Part shown: positions 1 through 11,619 of the stretch, piece after piece
Numbering within the stretch: the stretch's first letter is position 1
Layout of the letters: each line of letters begins with the position of its first letter
DNA from: an uncultured Acidovorax sp.
GTDB lineage: Bacteria; Pseudomonadota; Gammaproteobacteria; Burkholderiales; Burkholderiaceae_C
Direction: 5' to 3'
NCBI GenBank assembly: GCA_913774625.1
Contig: CAJYHL010000021.1
Location: 89,773-153,772 of the forward strand
Length of the DNA stretch: 64,000 bases
Notes under the pieces: generated by a model
Seen by the model: the letters and a program-made list of their open reading frames with translations, nothing else
Database searches by the model: none
What the model was told of the DNA's origin: nothing
Made by a program: the position numbers and the translations under genes

Positions 1-467
1 CAGGTTTCACGCTCATCGAACTCATGATCGTCGTAGCGGTCATCGGCATACTCGCCGCCATCGCTTATCCGTCCTATCGAGAGTCGATACTGAAAGGCCG
101 AAGAGCAGAGGGACGGACCGCCCTGATGGAGTTGATGCAGCAGCAGGAACGCTTCATGACGCAGCGCAATTGCTACTTGGCATTCACCAACAACAGCGGA
201 ACCACCGCCACCCAGGCCAACGCCAGTTGCGGGATCGACTCTTCTTTCACTATCCCGTTCAAGACCTATTCAGGCGACAACCCTACGACCGGTTCTTACA
301 TACTGTCGGCAACGACCTGCAGCAGTACCCTAGCGCTGTCGGAGTGCGTGATGTTGGTCGCACAGCCTAGGCAGTCCGATCCAAAGGCAGGCAACCTGCA
401 GATCACAAGTACAGGCATAAAGAGTTGCACTGGCACGACCACCGATCCGAAGCTGTGCTGGCCATGA
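1..467 (+). CDS. Type IV pilin (PilE-like minor pilin), 5' end cut by window
   Basis: This is a pilin-type subunit of a type IV pilus, exported through the inner membrane and processed by prepilin peptidase. The window begins inside the gene: reading from base 3 gives [20 protein letters not shown], the class III prepilin cleavage site (after Gly) and the hydrophobic assembly helix, so only the short leader is missing. The Glu at mature position 5 is present. About 154 residues are visible, and the C-terminal part holds spaced cysteines (NCY, SCG, TTC, ECV, SCTG, LCWP) that could form the disulphide-bounded loop of PilE/PilA proteins. Its TGA overlaps the ATG of the next pilin gene (ATGA). 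GC is lower than in the rest of the window. Lying before fimT at the end of a pilin cluster suggests a minor pilin, but a major pilin cannot be excluded. Confidence 0.88.
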   Translation, partial: GFTLIELMIVVAVIGILAAIAYPSYRESILKGRRAEGRTALMELMQQQERFMTQRNCYLAFTNNSGTTATQANASCGIDSSFTIPFKTYSGDNPTTGSYILSATTCSSTLALSECVMLVAQPRQSDPKAGNLQITSTGIKSCTGTTTDPKLCWP

Positions 468-1072
468 AATCCCACCCGCGTCCGCAGCGTGACCAAAGGC
501 CTCGCAACAATCAGCGTGGCTTTACGCTGATCGAACTGATAGTGACGCTGGCCATTGCCGCAGTGATGCTGACCCTGGCAGCCCCGAGCTTCTTAGCATT
601 CAAGCGCAATTCCGAACTCATCTCTCAGGCCAATGGATTGGTGGCAGCGCTGAATACGGCCCGCACGGAAGCCATGAAACGTGGTCTAGGCGCCATGGTG
701 GTACCAAGAGACGGTCAAACGTGGGCCTCCGGATGGAGAGTCTTCGTCGATACCAACAGCGACAGCAACTATACGGACGGCACGGACCTCGTTACCTTGG
801 AGCAACCAGCCCTGCCAAGCTACTTCACTGTGTCTGCGACCGGCACCGCAGGGGGGGGGAGTCCTTATGTCCTCTACAACAGCTCCGGCTATCCGGTAAC
901 GAAGAGCGGCGGCTTTGGTGCGCTGACCATTTCCATCGCACGAACCGATCTATCGGGACAGGATCTCCTGGAGCAAACACGCCGAGTCAAGCTGTCCAGT
1001 ACCGGCCGCTTGCGTACCTGCAAGCCCACATCCGCCACCGATACTCAGTGTTCCGGCACACAAAACGACTGA
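464..1072 (+). CDS. FimT/GspH-like minor pseudopilin
   Basis: 202 residues. The start at 464 is chosen because its ATG overlaps the stop of the upstream pilin (ATGA) and leaves an 18-residue basic leader before the cleavage motif RGFTLIEL (Gly19). A typical N-terminal hydrophobic helix follows. The body resembles GspH/FimT pseudopilins, including the segment [14 protein letters not shown] found after the helix in this family. Minor pilins of this kind prime assembly of the pilus fibre in the inner membrane. A run of nine G residues (851-859) encodes three consecutive Gly codons (130-132), so slippage there would truncate the protein. Together with the preceding pilin it looks like the tail of a fimT/pilV/pilW/pilX/pilY1/pilE-type cluster reading in from the left. 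Confidence 0.88.
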   Translation: MKSHPRPQRDQRPRNNQRGFTLIELIVTLAIAAVMLTLAAPSFLAFKRNSELISQANGLVAALNTARTEAMKRGLGAMVVPRDGQTWASGWRVFVDTNSDSNYTDGTDLVTLEQPALPSYFTVSATGTAGGGSPYVLYNSSGYPVTKSGGFGALTISIARTDLSGQDLLEQTRRVKLSSTGRLRTCKPTSATDTQCSGTQND

Positions 1073-1314
1073 AAGATCCCAAGCATAGCGCCCGACAAGA
1101 CAGTCGCCTCTGGCGGAAAATTTGCCCGGCGAGCCGGTGCTGCCTCATACCCGAAGCAAACTACCAGACTCGAAGTCAGAAAAGCAGCATCGCTCCAGGA
1201 AAGGGCTGCTGTGCTGGGCGCTGCCGGTTTCTGCAAACTGCGGTTGCCCTCTTACACGCTAAGCGTCCTGCTCACGCTATACATGCTGCACCCTCAGCCA
1301 AGCATCCAGCAAGC

Positions 1315-3159
1315 ATGTTTCCATCGCGCTTCAGGCACTCTTTCCGCGCCAGCCTGCTTCTGGCGGCACTGACAGTAATCTCTGGCTGCAGCACTTCCCT
1401 ACCCACCCATGTCGATCGCCCGGTCAGCCACGCGCTAGCGGCAAGTCCTGCGACTCCGCTCGCCAAGACGCTGCAAGCCCGGCAGCCCCGAACCACCTCG
1501 GACGAACGCGGTACATCCGCCTTTCTGCTGCTCGACTCCCCGCTGGACGCCTTCACCAGCCGCCTCGCCCTGGTACAGCAGTCGCAGCGCACGCTGGATC
1601 TGCAGTACTACGCCATCCATGCCGATGCCAGCAGCGAGCGGCTGCTGCGCGGCATCGTGTCTGCAGCCAGGCGGGGGGTGCGGGTGCGCATTCTGCTGGA
1701 CGATTTCCACAGCACCGGCCGCAATGCGCTGGTGATGCGGATGGCTTTCGAGCCCCGCATCGAGATGCGCATGTTCAACCCGGTGGCGGGCTCGCGCGCT
1801 TCGCCGCTGGGGCGTCTCTGGAGTTCGCTCACCGACTTCTCGCGGGTGCAGCAGCGCATGCACAACAAGCTCTTCATCGCCGACAACGTCATGGGCGTGA
1901 CCGGCGGGCGTAACCTGGGCGATGCGTATTTCGGTTTTTCCGACGCGGCGAACTTCGTGGATACGGATGTGCTGGCAGCAGGCCCCATCGTGCAGGACAT
2001 GTCGCGCAGCTTCGACAGCTACTGGAACAACGAGCGGGCGTATCCGGTGCAGTCGCTGATCACGCGCGAGGAATTGGCCCGCATCAGCGCGCAGGTGCTG
2101 GACGACGATGGCAGCGGCGCAGTGCAAGCGCCCCAGGCAGATGCCGCCACCGGCCAGGGCAGCCGCCCTCTTCCGCCTGACGGCGAACCTCGCCCCGCCA
2201 GCAACGCTGCCGCCGGCCCCACCCCGGAGCAGTACGCGCGCGTCTGGAACGCGCGTCCCATGGATCTGGCGGGCGCGCGCTTCGTCTGGGCTCCCGCCGT
2301 GGTACTGGCGGACAAGCCGACCAAGATTCCATTGGAAGAGCCCGGAGCGCCTGATGCGGACGACAGCGGAGCCGGCAGCATCCCCCCATCATCATCGGGC
2401 GGCGGGTCCGCCCCGGCAGAGGACCGGCCCAGCCAGGACCATGCCCGGCGAGGAGACGGCAAGGAATTGCAGACGGGGACCGTGCCCATGGCCTCTACCG
2501 GTGGCACGGTCGTGGACGGCCTGCTCCAGCTGATCCGGCTGGCACGCGGCGAATTGCTCATCATCTCGCCCTACTTCGTGCCCGGCGAGGACATGAAGGC
2601 AGCCTTCGCCCAGGCGCGGGCGCGGGGTGTGCGGGTGCGCATCCTCACCAATTCGCTGGCTTCCAACGATGCGCCCATTGCCCATGTCGGCTATGCGCGG
2701 CACCGGCAGGAACTGCTGGACATGGGCATAGAGCTGTACGAGATGCGCAGCGATGCGGCCGGCCTGCGCTCGGCCTTCGGCAGCTCGGGCAGTGGAGGGG
2801 CCGCCAGCGGCACTGCGCAGGACTCGCGCGCCATGCTGCATTCCAAGGTGATGGTGATCGACGGGCGGCTGCTGGTGATCGGCTCGATGAACCTGGATCT
2901 GCGCTCGCAGCTGCAGAACACCGAGATCGCGCTGCTCATCCGCAGCGCCGAGCTTTCGCGCCAGGCCGCAGCGCAGATCGATGCCGCCATGCGGCAGAAC
3001 GCCTGGCGGCTCGAACGCGATGGGCCACAGGGCGCGCTGCGCTGGCATGCACCGGAAGGCAGCGGCCTGCCGGACGCCACGACCGACCCGGACACCAGCC
3101 TGGGCCTGCGGCTGATCCTCAAGCTGCTGGCGCCGCTGGCGCCCGACCATCTGCTGTGA
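1315..3159 (+). CDS. Phospholipase D-family lipoprotein, cardiolipin synthase C-like
   Basis: 614 residues with two phospholipase D active sites: HNKLFIAD beginning at His183 and HSKVMVID at His509, each followed by the usual Gly/Ser-Asn elements (GGRNLGD, GSMNLDLRS). Proteins of this layout (E. coli ClsC/YmdC) transfer phosphatidyl groups to make cardiolipin. The N-terminus is a lipoprotein signal with a lipobox ending VISGC, so the enzyme is probably membrane-anchored in the periplasm. It is longer than ClsC (about 470 residues) because of a Pro/Gly/Ala-rich low-complexity stretch of roughly 130 residues between the two domains (nt about 2100-2490). The reading frame stays open far upstream, but 1315 is the only ATG that puts the signal peptide at the N-terminus. 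The 240 bases before it hold nothing I recognise. Confidence 0.85.
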   Translation: MFPSRFRHSFRASLLLAALTVISGCSTSLPTHVDRPVSHALAASPATPLAKTLQARQPRTTSDERGTSAFLLLDSPLDAFTSRLALVQQSQRTLDLQYYAIHADASSERLLRGIVSAARRGVRVRILLDDFHSTGRNALVMRMAFEPRIEMRMFNPVAGSRASPLGRLWSSLTDFSRVQQRMHNKLFIADNVMGVTGGRNLGDAYFGFSDAANFVDTDVLAAGPIVQDMSRSFDSYWNNERAYPVQSLITREELARISAQVLDDDGSGAVQAPQADAATGQGSRPLPPDGEPRPASNAAAGPTPEQYARVWNARPMDLAGARFVWAPAVVLADKPTKIPLEEPGAPDADDSGAGSIPPSSSGGGSAPAEDRPSQDHARRGDGKELQTGTVPMASTGGTVVDGLLQLIRLARGELLIISPYFVPGEDMKAAFAQARARGVRVRILTNSLASNDAPIAHVGYARHRQELLDMGIELYEMRSDAAGLRSAFGSSGSGGAASGTAQDSRAMLHSKVMVIDGRLLVIGSMNLDLRSQLQNTEIALLIRSAELSRQAAAQIDAAMRQNAWRLERDGPQGALRWHAPEGSGLPDATTDPDTSLGLRLILKLLAPLAPDHLL

Positions 3160-3173
3160 GCGGCTGCTGAGAG

Positions 3174-4139
3174 CTACCGTGGCTGCTGCTGCGCGACCCA
3201 GGCCGTGATCGCCTGCTGGTCCGTCATGGTCCGCACATGCTGGTAGGCGGCTTCCGCCTCGGGGTAGCGGCGGCGCAGCAGGTTGAGCCACTGCTTGAGC
3301 CGGCCGGCACGCTGCCGCGGCTCCAGGTCGTCGCACACCAGTTGCCAGAAATCGGCGATGTGCGGCAGCAGTGCGGCCCAGGGCAGGCCGGCTTCGGCCT
3401 CCGCCTCCGTGCGGCCTGCATCGGCCGCGCGGATGGCCAGGGCCAGCCCCGGGTCGGCGACGATGCCGCGCCCGAGCATCAGCGCCTGGCCGCCCGAGAC
3501 TTCGCGGCAGCGCTGCGCATCGGCCACGGTCCAGATCTCGCCGTTGGCCACCACGGGGATGGCTACGGCGGCACGGATGGCCGGGATCTGCTCCCAATAG
3601 GCCGGCGGACGGTAGCCGTCCGTCTTGGTCCGCGCATGCACGACCAGCTCGCAGGCGCCGCCTTCGGCCATGGCCCGGGCGCACTCCAGCGTGAGGCTCG
3701 TATCGTCGTAGCCCAGCCGCATCTTGGCCGACACCGGCAGATGCGCCGGCACCGCCCGGCGCACGGCGGAAACCACGGTGGCGATGCGCTCGGGCTCGCG
3801 CAGCAGCGCCGCTCCGCCGCCGTGGCGGTTGACCACCTTGGCCGGGCAGCCGAAGTTCAGGTCGATTCCCTCGGGGCCCAGGGCTGCCAGCCGGGCAGCG
3901 TTCTCGGCCATGCTGACCGGATCGGAGCCCAGCAGCTGGGCGCGCACCGGCACCCCAGCCCGCGTGCGGCCGCCGTGGTTCAGCTCTGGGATGTAGCGCA
4001 AAAAGACCTTGTCGGGCAGCAGCGAATCGGTGATGCGGATGAATTCGGAAACGCAGCGGTCCACGCCGCCCACGCGCGTCAGCACATCGCGCAGAACGAA
4101 GTCGAGAAGCCCTTCCATGGGCGCCAGCAACAGCGTCAT
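3174..4139 (-). CDS. dusC: tRNA-dihydrouridine(16) synthase
   Basis: 321 residues, the usual size for DusC. Flavin-dependent Dus enzymes reduce uridine in the tRNA D-loop; DusC acts on U16. The N-terminal APMEG motif, the catalytic cysteine loop NFGCPAKVVNRHGGGAALL (Cys98) and the HARTKTDGY segment of the TIM-barrel are present. The PAKVVNRHGGG form is typical of the DusC branch rather than DusA or DusB. The gene is convergent with the PLD-family gene, 14 bp apart, and appears monocistronic. Confidence 0.93.
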   Translation of the reverse strand: MTLLLAPMEGLLDFVLRDVLTRVGGVDRCVSEFIRITDSLLPDKVFLRYIPELNHGGRTRAGVPVRAQLLGSDPVSMAENAARLAALGPEGIDLNFGCPAKVVNRHGGGAALLREPERIATVVSAVRRAVPAHLPVSAKMRLGYDDTSLTLECARAMAEGGACELVVHARTKTDGYRPPAYWEQIPAIRAAVAIPVVANGEIWTVADAQRCREVSGGQALMLGRGIVADPGLALAIRAADAGRTEAEAEAGLPWAALLPHIADFWQLVCDDLEPRQRAGRLKQWLNLLRRRYPEAEAAYQHVRTMTDQQAITAWVAQQQPR

Positions 4140-4218
4140 GCCCAGCCCCGCCCAGGCAAGGCCGGGCAGCTGCGCCGCATCAGCGCAGAGAACCGGAGGA
4201 AAGAAGAAAACATGCGTA

Positions 4219-4273
4219 AAACCTGGCTTGAGCGCTTGATTATCAAACGCATTCAGCTATTAAATATGTAGCG
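4219..4273 (+). repeat. Intergenic repeat copy A (CAGCTATnAAA family)
   Basis: Begins AAAACCTGGCTTGAGCGCTT and ends CAGCTATTAAATATGTAGC. It shares the order AAAAC, GGCTnnAGCGCTTG, GCGC-like, CAGCTAT(C/T)AAA, AGC with copies at 12625, 19916 and 36191 and with the reverse-strand copy at 32206. It lies in the divergent space between dusC and the next gene. The AGCGCTTG...CAAACGC part can fold on itself. Confidence 0.7.
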
Positions 4274-4361
4274 TCACAATAGCTGGCTTGAACCGGCGTC
4301 ATGCCCTCGTCACGGCCTGCAGGTCCAATGCGCCCTGCGCCTCATTGCAGGCCACCGTTCC

Positions 4362-4850
4362 ATGCTGCTGCAGAAAACCGACAAAGCCCGACTCGAACTC
4401 TCGCCTGGCGTGCGCACGCTGAGCCTGCGGGAGCGTTCGCTGCTGCTGCTGGCCGACGGCCGGCCGCTGGCAGAGCTGGAGGCGATGTACAACGGCCTGG
4501 GCGCGGAGATGGTGCGCGAGTTGATTCGCCAGGGCTATCTGGCCCAGCTCGCAGCCGCTCACTCCAACTCCGAAGCCCCCGCCGAGCCCGCCGAAGCGGC
4601 GCCTGCCCCCACGAATGCGCTGCGCTCGCTCGCCGGCGCCCGCATGTACCTCTTCGACATGTGCGAGCGCATGTTCGCGCGCCGCGACCCCGAACTGGCC
4701 GAGCAGTTCCGCGAAGCCCTGCGTGCCGCGCGAGACCGCGAAAGCATGCTCGAAGTCGGCGAAGGGCTGCTGGCGGAAATCACCGTGCAGGCGGGTGCAG
4801 AGCGGGCCGCATCGGTGCGCGAACGCATGCAGCAACTGCTGCCGGCCTGA
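4362..4850 (+). CDS. Hypothetical protein, possible winged-helix-like N-terminal domain
   Basis: 162 residues, not assigned to a named family. Residues about 8-60 (LSPGVRTLSLRERSLLLLAD and what follows to IRQGYL) look like the short helical domain that precedes regulatory modules in several betaproteobacterial proteins, where a conserved LRERslLlLadG stretch leads into a recognition-like helix. A Pro/Ala-rich linker (about 65-85) joins it to an alpha-helical C-terminal half rich in Arg/Glu. No signal peptide or membrane span. It is convergent with the methyltransferase gene that follows. A real gene is likely from its codon pattern; function unknown. Confidence 0.65.
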   Translation: MLLQKTDKARLELSPGVRTLSLRERSLLLLADGRPLAELEAMYNGLGAEMVRELIRQGYLAQLAAAHSNSEAPAEPAEAAPAPTNALRSLAGARMYLFDMCERMFARRDPELAEQFREALRAARDRESMLEVGEGLLAEITVQAGAERAASVRERMQQLLPA

Positions 4851-4876
4851 ACCGCTCCTCCCGTTCAAACAGCTTC

Positions 4877-4899
4877 GCCCGCAGGCGGATTCTGCGGGC
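4877..4899. terminator. Hairpin between convergent genes
   Basis: GCCCGCAG (4877-4884) and CTGCGGGC (4892-4899) form a perfect 8-bp stem with a 7-nt loop between two converging genes. No clear T-run follows on either strand, so terminator activity is only probable. Confidence 0.4.
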
Positions 4900-4904
4900 C
4901 TCAC

Positions 4905-6083
4905 TCAGCCCGCAGCCAGCCGCCAGAGCGAGGTCACTTCCGCCGACCGCGCGGCATGCAGCGGGTCGGTCGCATCCGATGCCTTGCCGTGGCGCGGGCG
5001 CACGTCGTGCCGCTGCACCACGCGCAGGCCACCGGCCGCGATCCACTCCATCAGCTGCTCGCGGGGTCGCAGGCCCAGGTGCTCGGCCAGGTCCGACAGG
5101 ATCAGCCAGCCCTCGCCGCCGGGCGCCAGGTGATCCGCCAGGCCCGCCAGAAAGCCGCGCAGCATGCGGCTGTCCTCGTCGTACACCGCGCGCTCGATGG
5201 GCGCGTTCGCCCGCGCCGGCAGCCAGGGTGGATTGCACACCACCAGGGGCGCTCGGCCCTCCGGGAAGAGGTCGGCCGGCCGCAGCACGATCCGGCGATC
5301 CAGCCCCAGGCGCTGCAGGTTCTCCGCCGCACAGGCCAGGGCGCGCGGGTCCAGCTCGGTCGCCACCACGCGGGCCACGCCGCGCCGGGCCAGCAGGGCC
5401 GCCAACACGCCCGTGCCCGTGCCGATATCGAAGGCCAGTTCCTCGGCGCCTGCAGGCAGCGGAGCAGCTGCCACCAGGTCGATGTATTCGCCGCGCACGG
5501 GCGAATACACGCCGTAGTGCGGGTGGATGCGGGCGCCCTCTCCCAGCGACGGGATGGGCACGCCCTTCTTGCGCCATTCGTGCGCGCCGACCAGTCCCAG
5601 CACCTCGCGCAGCGACACCACGCTGGGCTCTCCCGTGGACGGCCCCCAGGCCTCGGCGAACACGGCGCGCAGATCGGGCGCGCGGCGCAGCGGAATGCCG
5701 TAGTCGGCATCGACCGGCACCAGCACCTGGCTCAGCGTGCGGGCACGCTGGGCCTGCGCCTGGCGGTGCAGATGGAAGGCCTGGCCCGGCGTGTCCGCCA
5801 CAGAGACGCCACCGGCAGGCGGCGCCGGCCTGCGGCTGCGCGACGATGGCTTCCTGCCGCGCGCATCGGCGCGCCGTGCCAGGGCCTGCAGCAGCTGCCG
5901 GGCGTTCTGGAAGTCGCCCGCCCATAGCAGAGCCGTGCCTTCGCAGGCCAGGCGGTAGGCGGTATCGGCGGCCAGGGTGTCGTCGGCCAGCTGCACGCGC
6001 CGCGGTGCCGGTACGCCGTTTTCCGCACGCCAGAGCGCGCTGCGCTCCTGGCCGGAGGCGTCTTGCCAATGGAGGTGGTTCAT
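4905..6083 (-). CDS. SAM-dependent class I methyltransferase (MTS domain)
   Basis: 392 residues. The C-terminal half is a Rossmann methyltransferase: motif I DIGTGTG at 219-225, an acidic residue in ATELDPRA after strand 2, and NPPW at 284-287. The (N/D)PPY/W motif is the signature of enzymes that methylate exocyclic or amide nitrogens (PrmC, RsmC, RlmG, HemK). The N-terminal 180 residues are less familiar and contain a basic, Ser/Arg/Pro-rich stretch at about 75-92. The substrate cannot be named; rRNA or a protein glutamine are the usual targets of this class. It is followed by a stem-loop and a converging gene. Confidence 0.82.
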   Translation of the reverse strand: MNHLHWQDASGQERSALWRAENGVPAPRRVQLADDTLAADTAYRLACEGTALLWAGDFQNARQLLQALARRADARGRKPSSRSRRPAPPAGGVSVADTPGQAFHLHRQAQAQRARTLSQVLVPVDADYGIPLRRAPDLRAVFAEAWGPSTGEPSVVSLREVLGLVGAHEWRKKGVPIPSLGEGARIHPHYGVYSPVRGEYIDLVAAAPLPAGAEELAFDIGTGTGVLAALLARRGVARVVATELDPRALACAAENLQRLGLDRRIVLRPADLFPEGRAPLVVCNPPWLPARANAPIERAVYDEDSRMLRGFLAGLADHLAPGGEGWLILSDLAEHLGLRPREQLMEWIAAGGLRVVQRHDVRPRHGKASDATDPLHAARSAEVTSLWRLAAG

Positions 6084-6219
6084 GCGCGGATCGCCGAAGC
6101 AAGTGAGGGGCGGAAAAGCAACATGCGCGCACCCGGGGCGGATGCGCGCATGCCAGTGAGGAGGGAAGGCCTTGCCGGACCTGGCCGCGCAAGAGGAGCG
6201 CAGGCCGGGCCCCGGGGCA

Positions 6220-6741
6220 TCAGTTCAGCGGGCGCTTCAGGCGCACTTCCTCGATCTTGACGCCGCCGACGACGGCGGTCTTGGCCGTGGACATCTCGCG
6301 CTTGAAGCCGGCCATTTCATGGAAGCGCAGGGCGCGCTCGTTACGCAGCGGCACCCAGGCGGTGACGTTGGTGCAGCCTTCTTCCTGCAGGCCGTCGCGG
6401 GCGGCGTCCCACAGGGCCACGCCGACGCCCTGGTTCCAGTGCGTGGGGGCGGCATAGATGGCCCAGATTTCTCCGGTGGTGGGGCGGGACTTCTCGTCAC
6501 GGGAGCGGTCGAAGCCGACGAAGCCGACGATCTTGTCGCCGTCCACCGCGACCTGCACTTGCGGTTCGCAGTATTCGATGGCCTCGCGCCAGTAGGCCTG
6601 GCGCTTTTCGACGGAAGACATAGACTTCAGCTGGTCGTCTGGCAGCAGGCCGCGGTAGGCCTCGGTGGCGGATTGCGTGTGGATCTGGGCAATGGCTTTG
6701 GCGTCGCGAAGGGTCGCGGGACGGACCTGGATACTGGACAT
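6220..6741 (-). CDS. GNAT-family N-acetyltransferase
   Basis: 173 residues starting MSSIQVRPAT. The start at 6741 is preferred over one 15 codons upstream because the family begins with the IxVRPAtxxD strand. The acetyl-CoA binding region (WNQGVGVALWDAARDGLQEEG) and the C-terminal strand (ALRFHEMAGFKRE) are clear. These proteins acetylate small molecules or protein N-termini using acetyl-CoA; the substrate is not deducible. It sits downstream of the aldehyde dehydrogenase on the same strand with about 150 bp between them. Confidence 0.85.
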   Translation of the reverse strand: MSSIQVRPATLRDAKAIAQIHTQSATEAYRGLLPDDQLKSMSSVEKRQAYWREAIEYCEPQVQVAVDGDKIVGFVGFDRSRDEKSRPTTGEIWAIYAAPTHWNQGVGVALWDAARDGLQEEGCTNVTAWVPLRNERALRFHEMAGFKREMSTAKTAVVGGVKIEEVRLKRPLN

Positions 6742-6893
6742 GAGGAACGGAACGGAAACGAGTGGAAAAACGAAAAAGAGCGGCATTGTCGCCGCAAATG
6801 GTTTTTCAACTCAATCCTTCGGTTATAGGAGGCCGCCTGCGGCGCCGGCGATGACCCCTGCCCCGCCGGGCAGCAGCCGGCCGGCAGGCCCGC

Positions 6894-8330
6894 TCAGCCC
6901 ATCCGCCGCAGCCAGCCGACGAGACGGTCGAAACGCGCGCCGTAGGGCGGATAGACCATGCTGCCCAGCGACCAGCGCGACTGCGCCAGCACCGACTTCT
7001 GGTGGCAAAAGCGCAGGAAGCCCTGCTCGCCATGGTAGGCGCCCCAGCCGCTGTCGCCCACGCCGCCGAAGGGCAGGTTGTCGTGCGCCACATGCAGCAG
7101 CGTGTCGTTCAGCGTGACGCCGCCGCTCACCGTGCCGCGCAGCACGGCATCGCGCGCAGCCGCGCTGCGGCCGAACCAGTAGAGCGCCAGGGGCCTGGGG
7201 CCGGCGTTGATGTGCGTGATGACGTCGTCGGGCCGCTCATAGGCCAGCACCGGAAGCACCGGGCCGAAGATCTCTTCCTGCATGAGCTGCATGGCCTGGG
7301 TGGCGCCGAACACCAGCACCGGCGGCATCTGCCGCCCCACACCGTCGCCGATGCTCTGCGGGGGTGGCGGGGGCGAACCCGGCACGGGTTCCAGCACATG
7401 CACTTCGGCGCCCAGCGTCTGGGCCTGCTGCAGCATGGTGCGCAGCCGCGCAAGATGCCGGGCATTGATGACCGAAGCGTAGTCGGGATTGCCTTCGAAG
7501 TAGGGAAACAGCCGCGCCACGGCGGCCCGGTAGGCCTCGGCGAAGGCGGCCTCGCTGCCGCGCGGCAGCAGCACGTAGTCGGGCGCGATGCAGGTCTGGC
7601 CGGCGTTCAGCAGCTTGCCGTGCGCGATCTTCAGCGCTGCATCGTGAAGATCGCAGTCCGCATCGATGATGCAGGGCGACTTGCCGCCCAGCTCCAGCGT
7701 GGTCGGCGTGAGGTTGGCCGCCGCTGCCTGCGCGACCTTGCGGCCGACGGCGGTGGAGCCGGTGAAGAACAGGTGGTCGAAGGGCAGCGAGGCGATCAGC
7801 GCGGCCACGGCCGCATCGCCCGGCACCACGCAGAATTCGTCGGGCGAGAAGAACTGCGCCACCAGCAGCGCCAGCTGCGCCGAGGTGTGCGGCGTGAGCT
7901 CGCTGGGCTTGAGCATGACGCGGTTGCCCGCCGCCAGCGCGGCGATGGCAGGGCCCAGCGCTAGCTGCACGGGGTAGTTCCAGGGCGCGATCACGCCGAC
8001 CACGCCCAGCGGCTGGCGCTCGATCCAGGCCTGCGCGGGCTGCAGCACGAGCGGCGTGCGCACCTTCTGCGGACGCGACCAGCGGGCCAGATGGCGCAGC
8101 GTGTGCTTGAGCTGCGAATGCAGCAGAAGCAGGTCTGCCACCTCGGTCAGCCGGGTGGAGCGCATGCCGAAGTCCGCCTGCACCGCAGCAGCCAGCACGG
8201 GGCCGTTCTCTTCCAGCAGCTTGCGCAGCCGCAGCAGGCGTTCGCGCCGCACCATCAGCGGCACATCGGGCTGCGCGCGGCTGGCCTGGCGCTGGACTTC
8301 GAACTGGTGGCGGATATCGGCTGGCGTCAT
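6894..8330 (-). CDS. Aldehyde dehydrogenase, coniferyl-aldehyde dehydrogenase type
   Basis: 478 residues from the ATG at 8330 (an upstream in-frame start would add a non-family extension). NAD(P)-dependent oxidation of aldehydes to acids. The catalytic glutamate lies in TLELGGKSPCIID and the nucleophilic cysteine in NAGQTCIAPDYVLL, a form typical of the coniferyl aldehyde dehydrogenase (CalB) and class 3 membrane-type ALDHs, which are near this length. A hydrophobic C-terminal tail follows the FRFCHQKSVL element. Physiological substrates may be aromatic or medium-chain aldehydes. No other aromatic catabolism genes are nearby, so the specific role is open. Confidence 0.85.
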   Translation of the reverse strand: MTPADIRHQFEVQRQASRAQPDVPLMVRRERLLRLRKLLEENGPVLAAAVQADFGMRSTRLTEVADLLLLHSQLKHTLRHLARWSRPQKVRTPLVLQPAQAWIERQPLGVVGVIAPWNYPVQLALGPAIAALAAGNRVMLKPSELTPHTSAQLALLVAQFFSPDEFCVVPGDAAVAALIASLPFDHLFFTGSTAVGRKVAQAAAANLTPTTLELGGKSPCIIDADCDLHDAALKIAHGKLLNAGQTCIAPDYVLLPRGSEAAFAEAYRAAVARLFPYFEGNPDYASVINARHLARLRTMLQQAQTLGAEVHVLEPVPGSPPPPPQSIGDGVGRQMPPVLVFGATQAMQLMQEEIFGPVLPVLAYERPDDVITHINAGPRPLALYWFGRSAAARDAVLRGTVSGGVTLNDTLLHVAHDNLPFGGVGDSGWGAYHGEQGFLRFCHQKSVLAQSRWSLGSMVYPPYGARFDRLVGWLRRMG

Positions 8331-8459
8331 GGGAGCATCATAGGCAGCGGGCGTGCAACGGCCTGTAAGGGTGGCGGTGTCCTGTTGCGGCGCAGCAAGC
8401 GCGCGCGGAGAACGGGGCACAGCGCGGCCGGAGTCGCGGCGCGCGCCGGGCAGCGGCGG

Positions 8460-8801
8460 TCAGCGCACCTCGCGCGGCTCGATCACGTCCACCACCACGT
8501 CGCGTGCGCCGGGCAGCTCGCGCGAGCGGGCTCCGGGCTCGGCCGGCGCGTCGGCGCGGCCGCTGCGCGCCGTCCAGCGGGCGGTGCTGCGATAGACCGT
8601 GCTCCAGCCTTCGCGCGGGTCCATGCGCATGGTCCAGGGCGTGACGGGCCGGCCGGTGAGCCGCGCCCACAGCGCGCGCACGCCCCACACCAGGGCCAGC
8701 ACGACGGCCGCGGCCAGCAGGCTGAGGAAGAAGACCAGTCCCACGGCCACCACGAACAGGCGCAGCGTCCACCGGATCAGTCCGGCTACGAAATCATTCA
8801 A
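8460..8801 (-). CDS. Small single-span membrane protein, unknown function
   Basis: 113 residues from a TTG codon at 8801 that has AGGAG seven bases upstream. The alternative in-frame ATG at 8858 has no such site. A hydrophobic segment at about residues 8-40 (WTLRLFVVAVGLVFFLSLLA and beyond) would cross the inner membrane, followed by a basic segment and a Pro/Ala-rich tail ending DVVVDVIEPREVR. I do not recognise the family. It lies between clpB and the aldehyde dehydrogenase on the same strand. Confidence 0.6.
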   Translation of the reverse strand: MNDFVAGLIRWTLRLFVVAVGLVFFLSLLAAAVVLALVWGVRALWARLTGRPVTPWTMRMDPREGWSTVYRSTARWTARSGRADAPAEPGARSRELPGARDVVVDVIEPREVR

Positions 8802-8873
8802 AACCTTGCTCCTTTCTGGCGGTTGCGCGGCGTCTCCATGGTACGCCGCGCAACCCATATTGGACCCGGAGCC

Positions 8874-11486
<2,613 letters not shown>

Positions 11487-11513
11487 GGTGGAAAAACCTC
11501 CGGATTGCGATGG

Positions 11514-11541
11514 ATATGCGGCCGGCCGGAGCGGATTCAAG
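11514..11541 (-). promoter_or_regulatory. Sigma-32-like heat-shock promoter of clpB
   Basis: Reading the minus strand: CTTGAAT, 13 bases, CCGCATAT. The heat-shock sigma factor consensus is CTTGAAA-N13/14-CCCCATnT, so the match is close and the spacing correct. The -10 element ends 28 bp before the clpB ATG, and a GGAGG ribosome-binding site sits between. Confidence 0.75.
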
Positions 11542-11619
11542 CCGGATTGGGGCATGCCGGACGGCCACCGCCCGTCGGACAATGTCCGGATCACTCATCG
11601 CCCCCAGGAGCTTTCCGCC

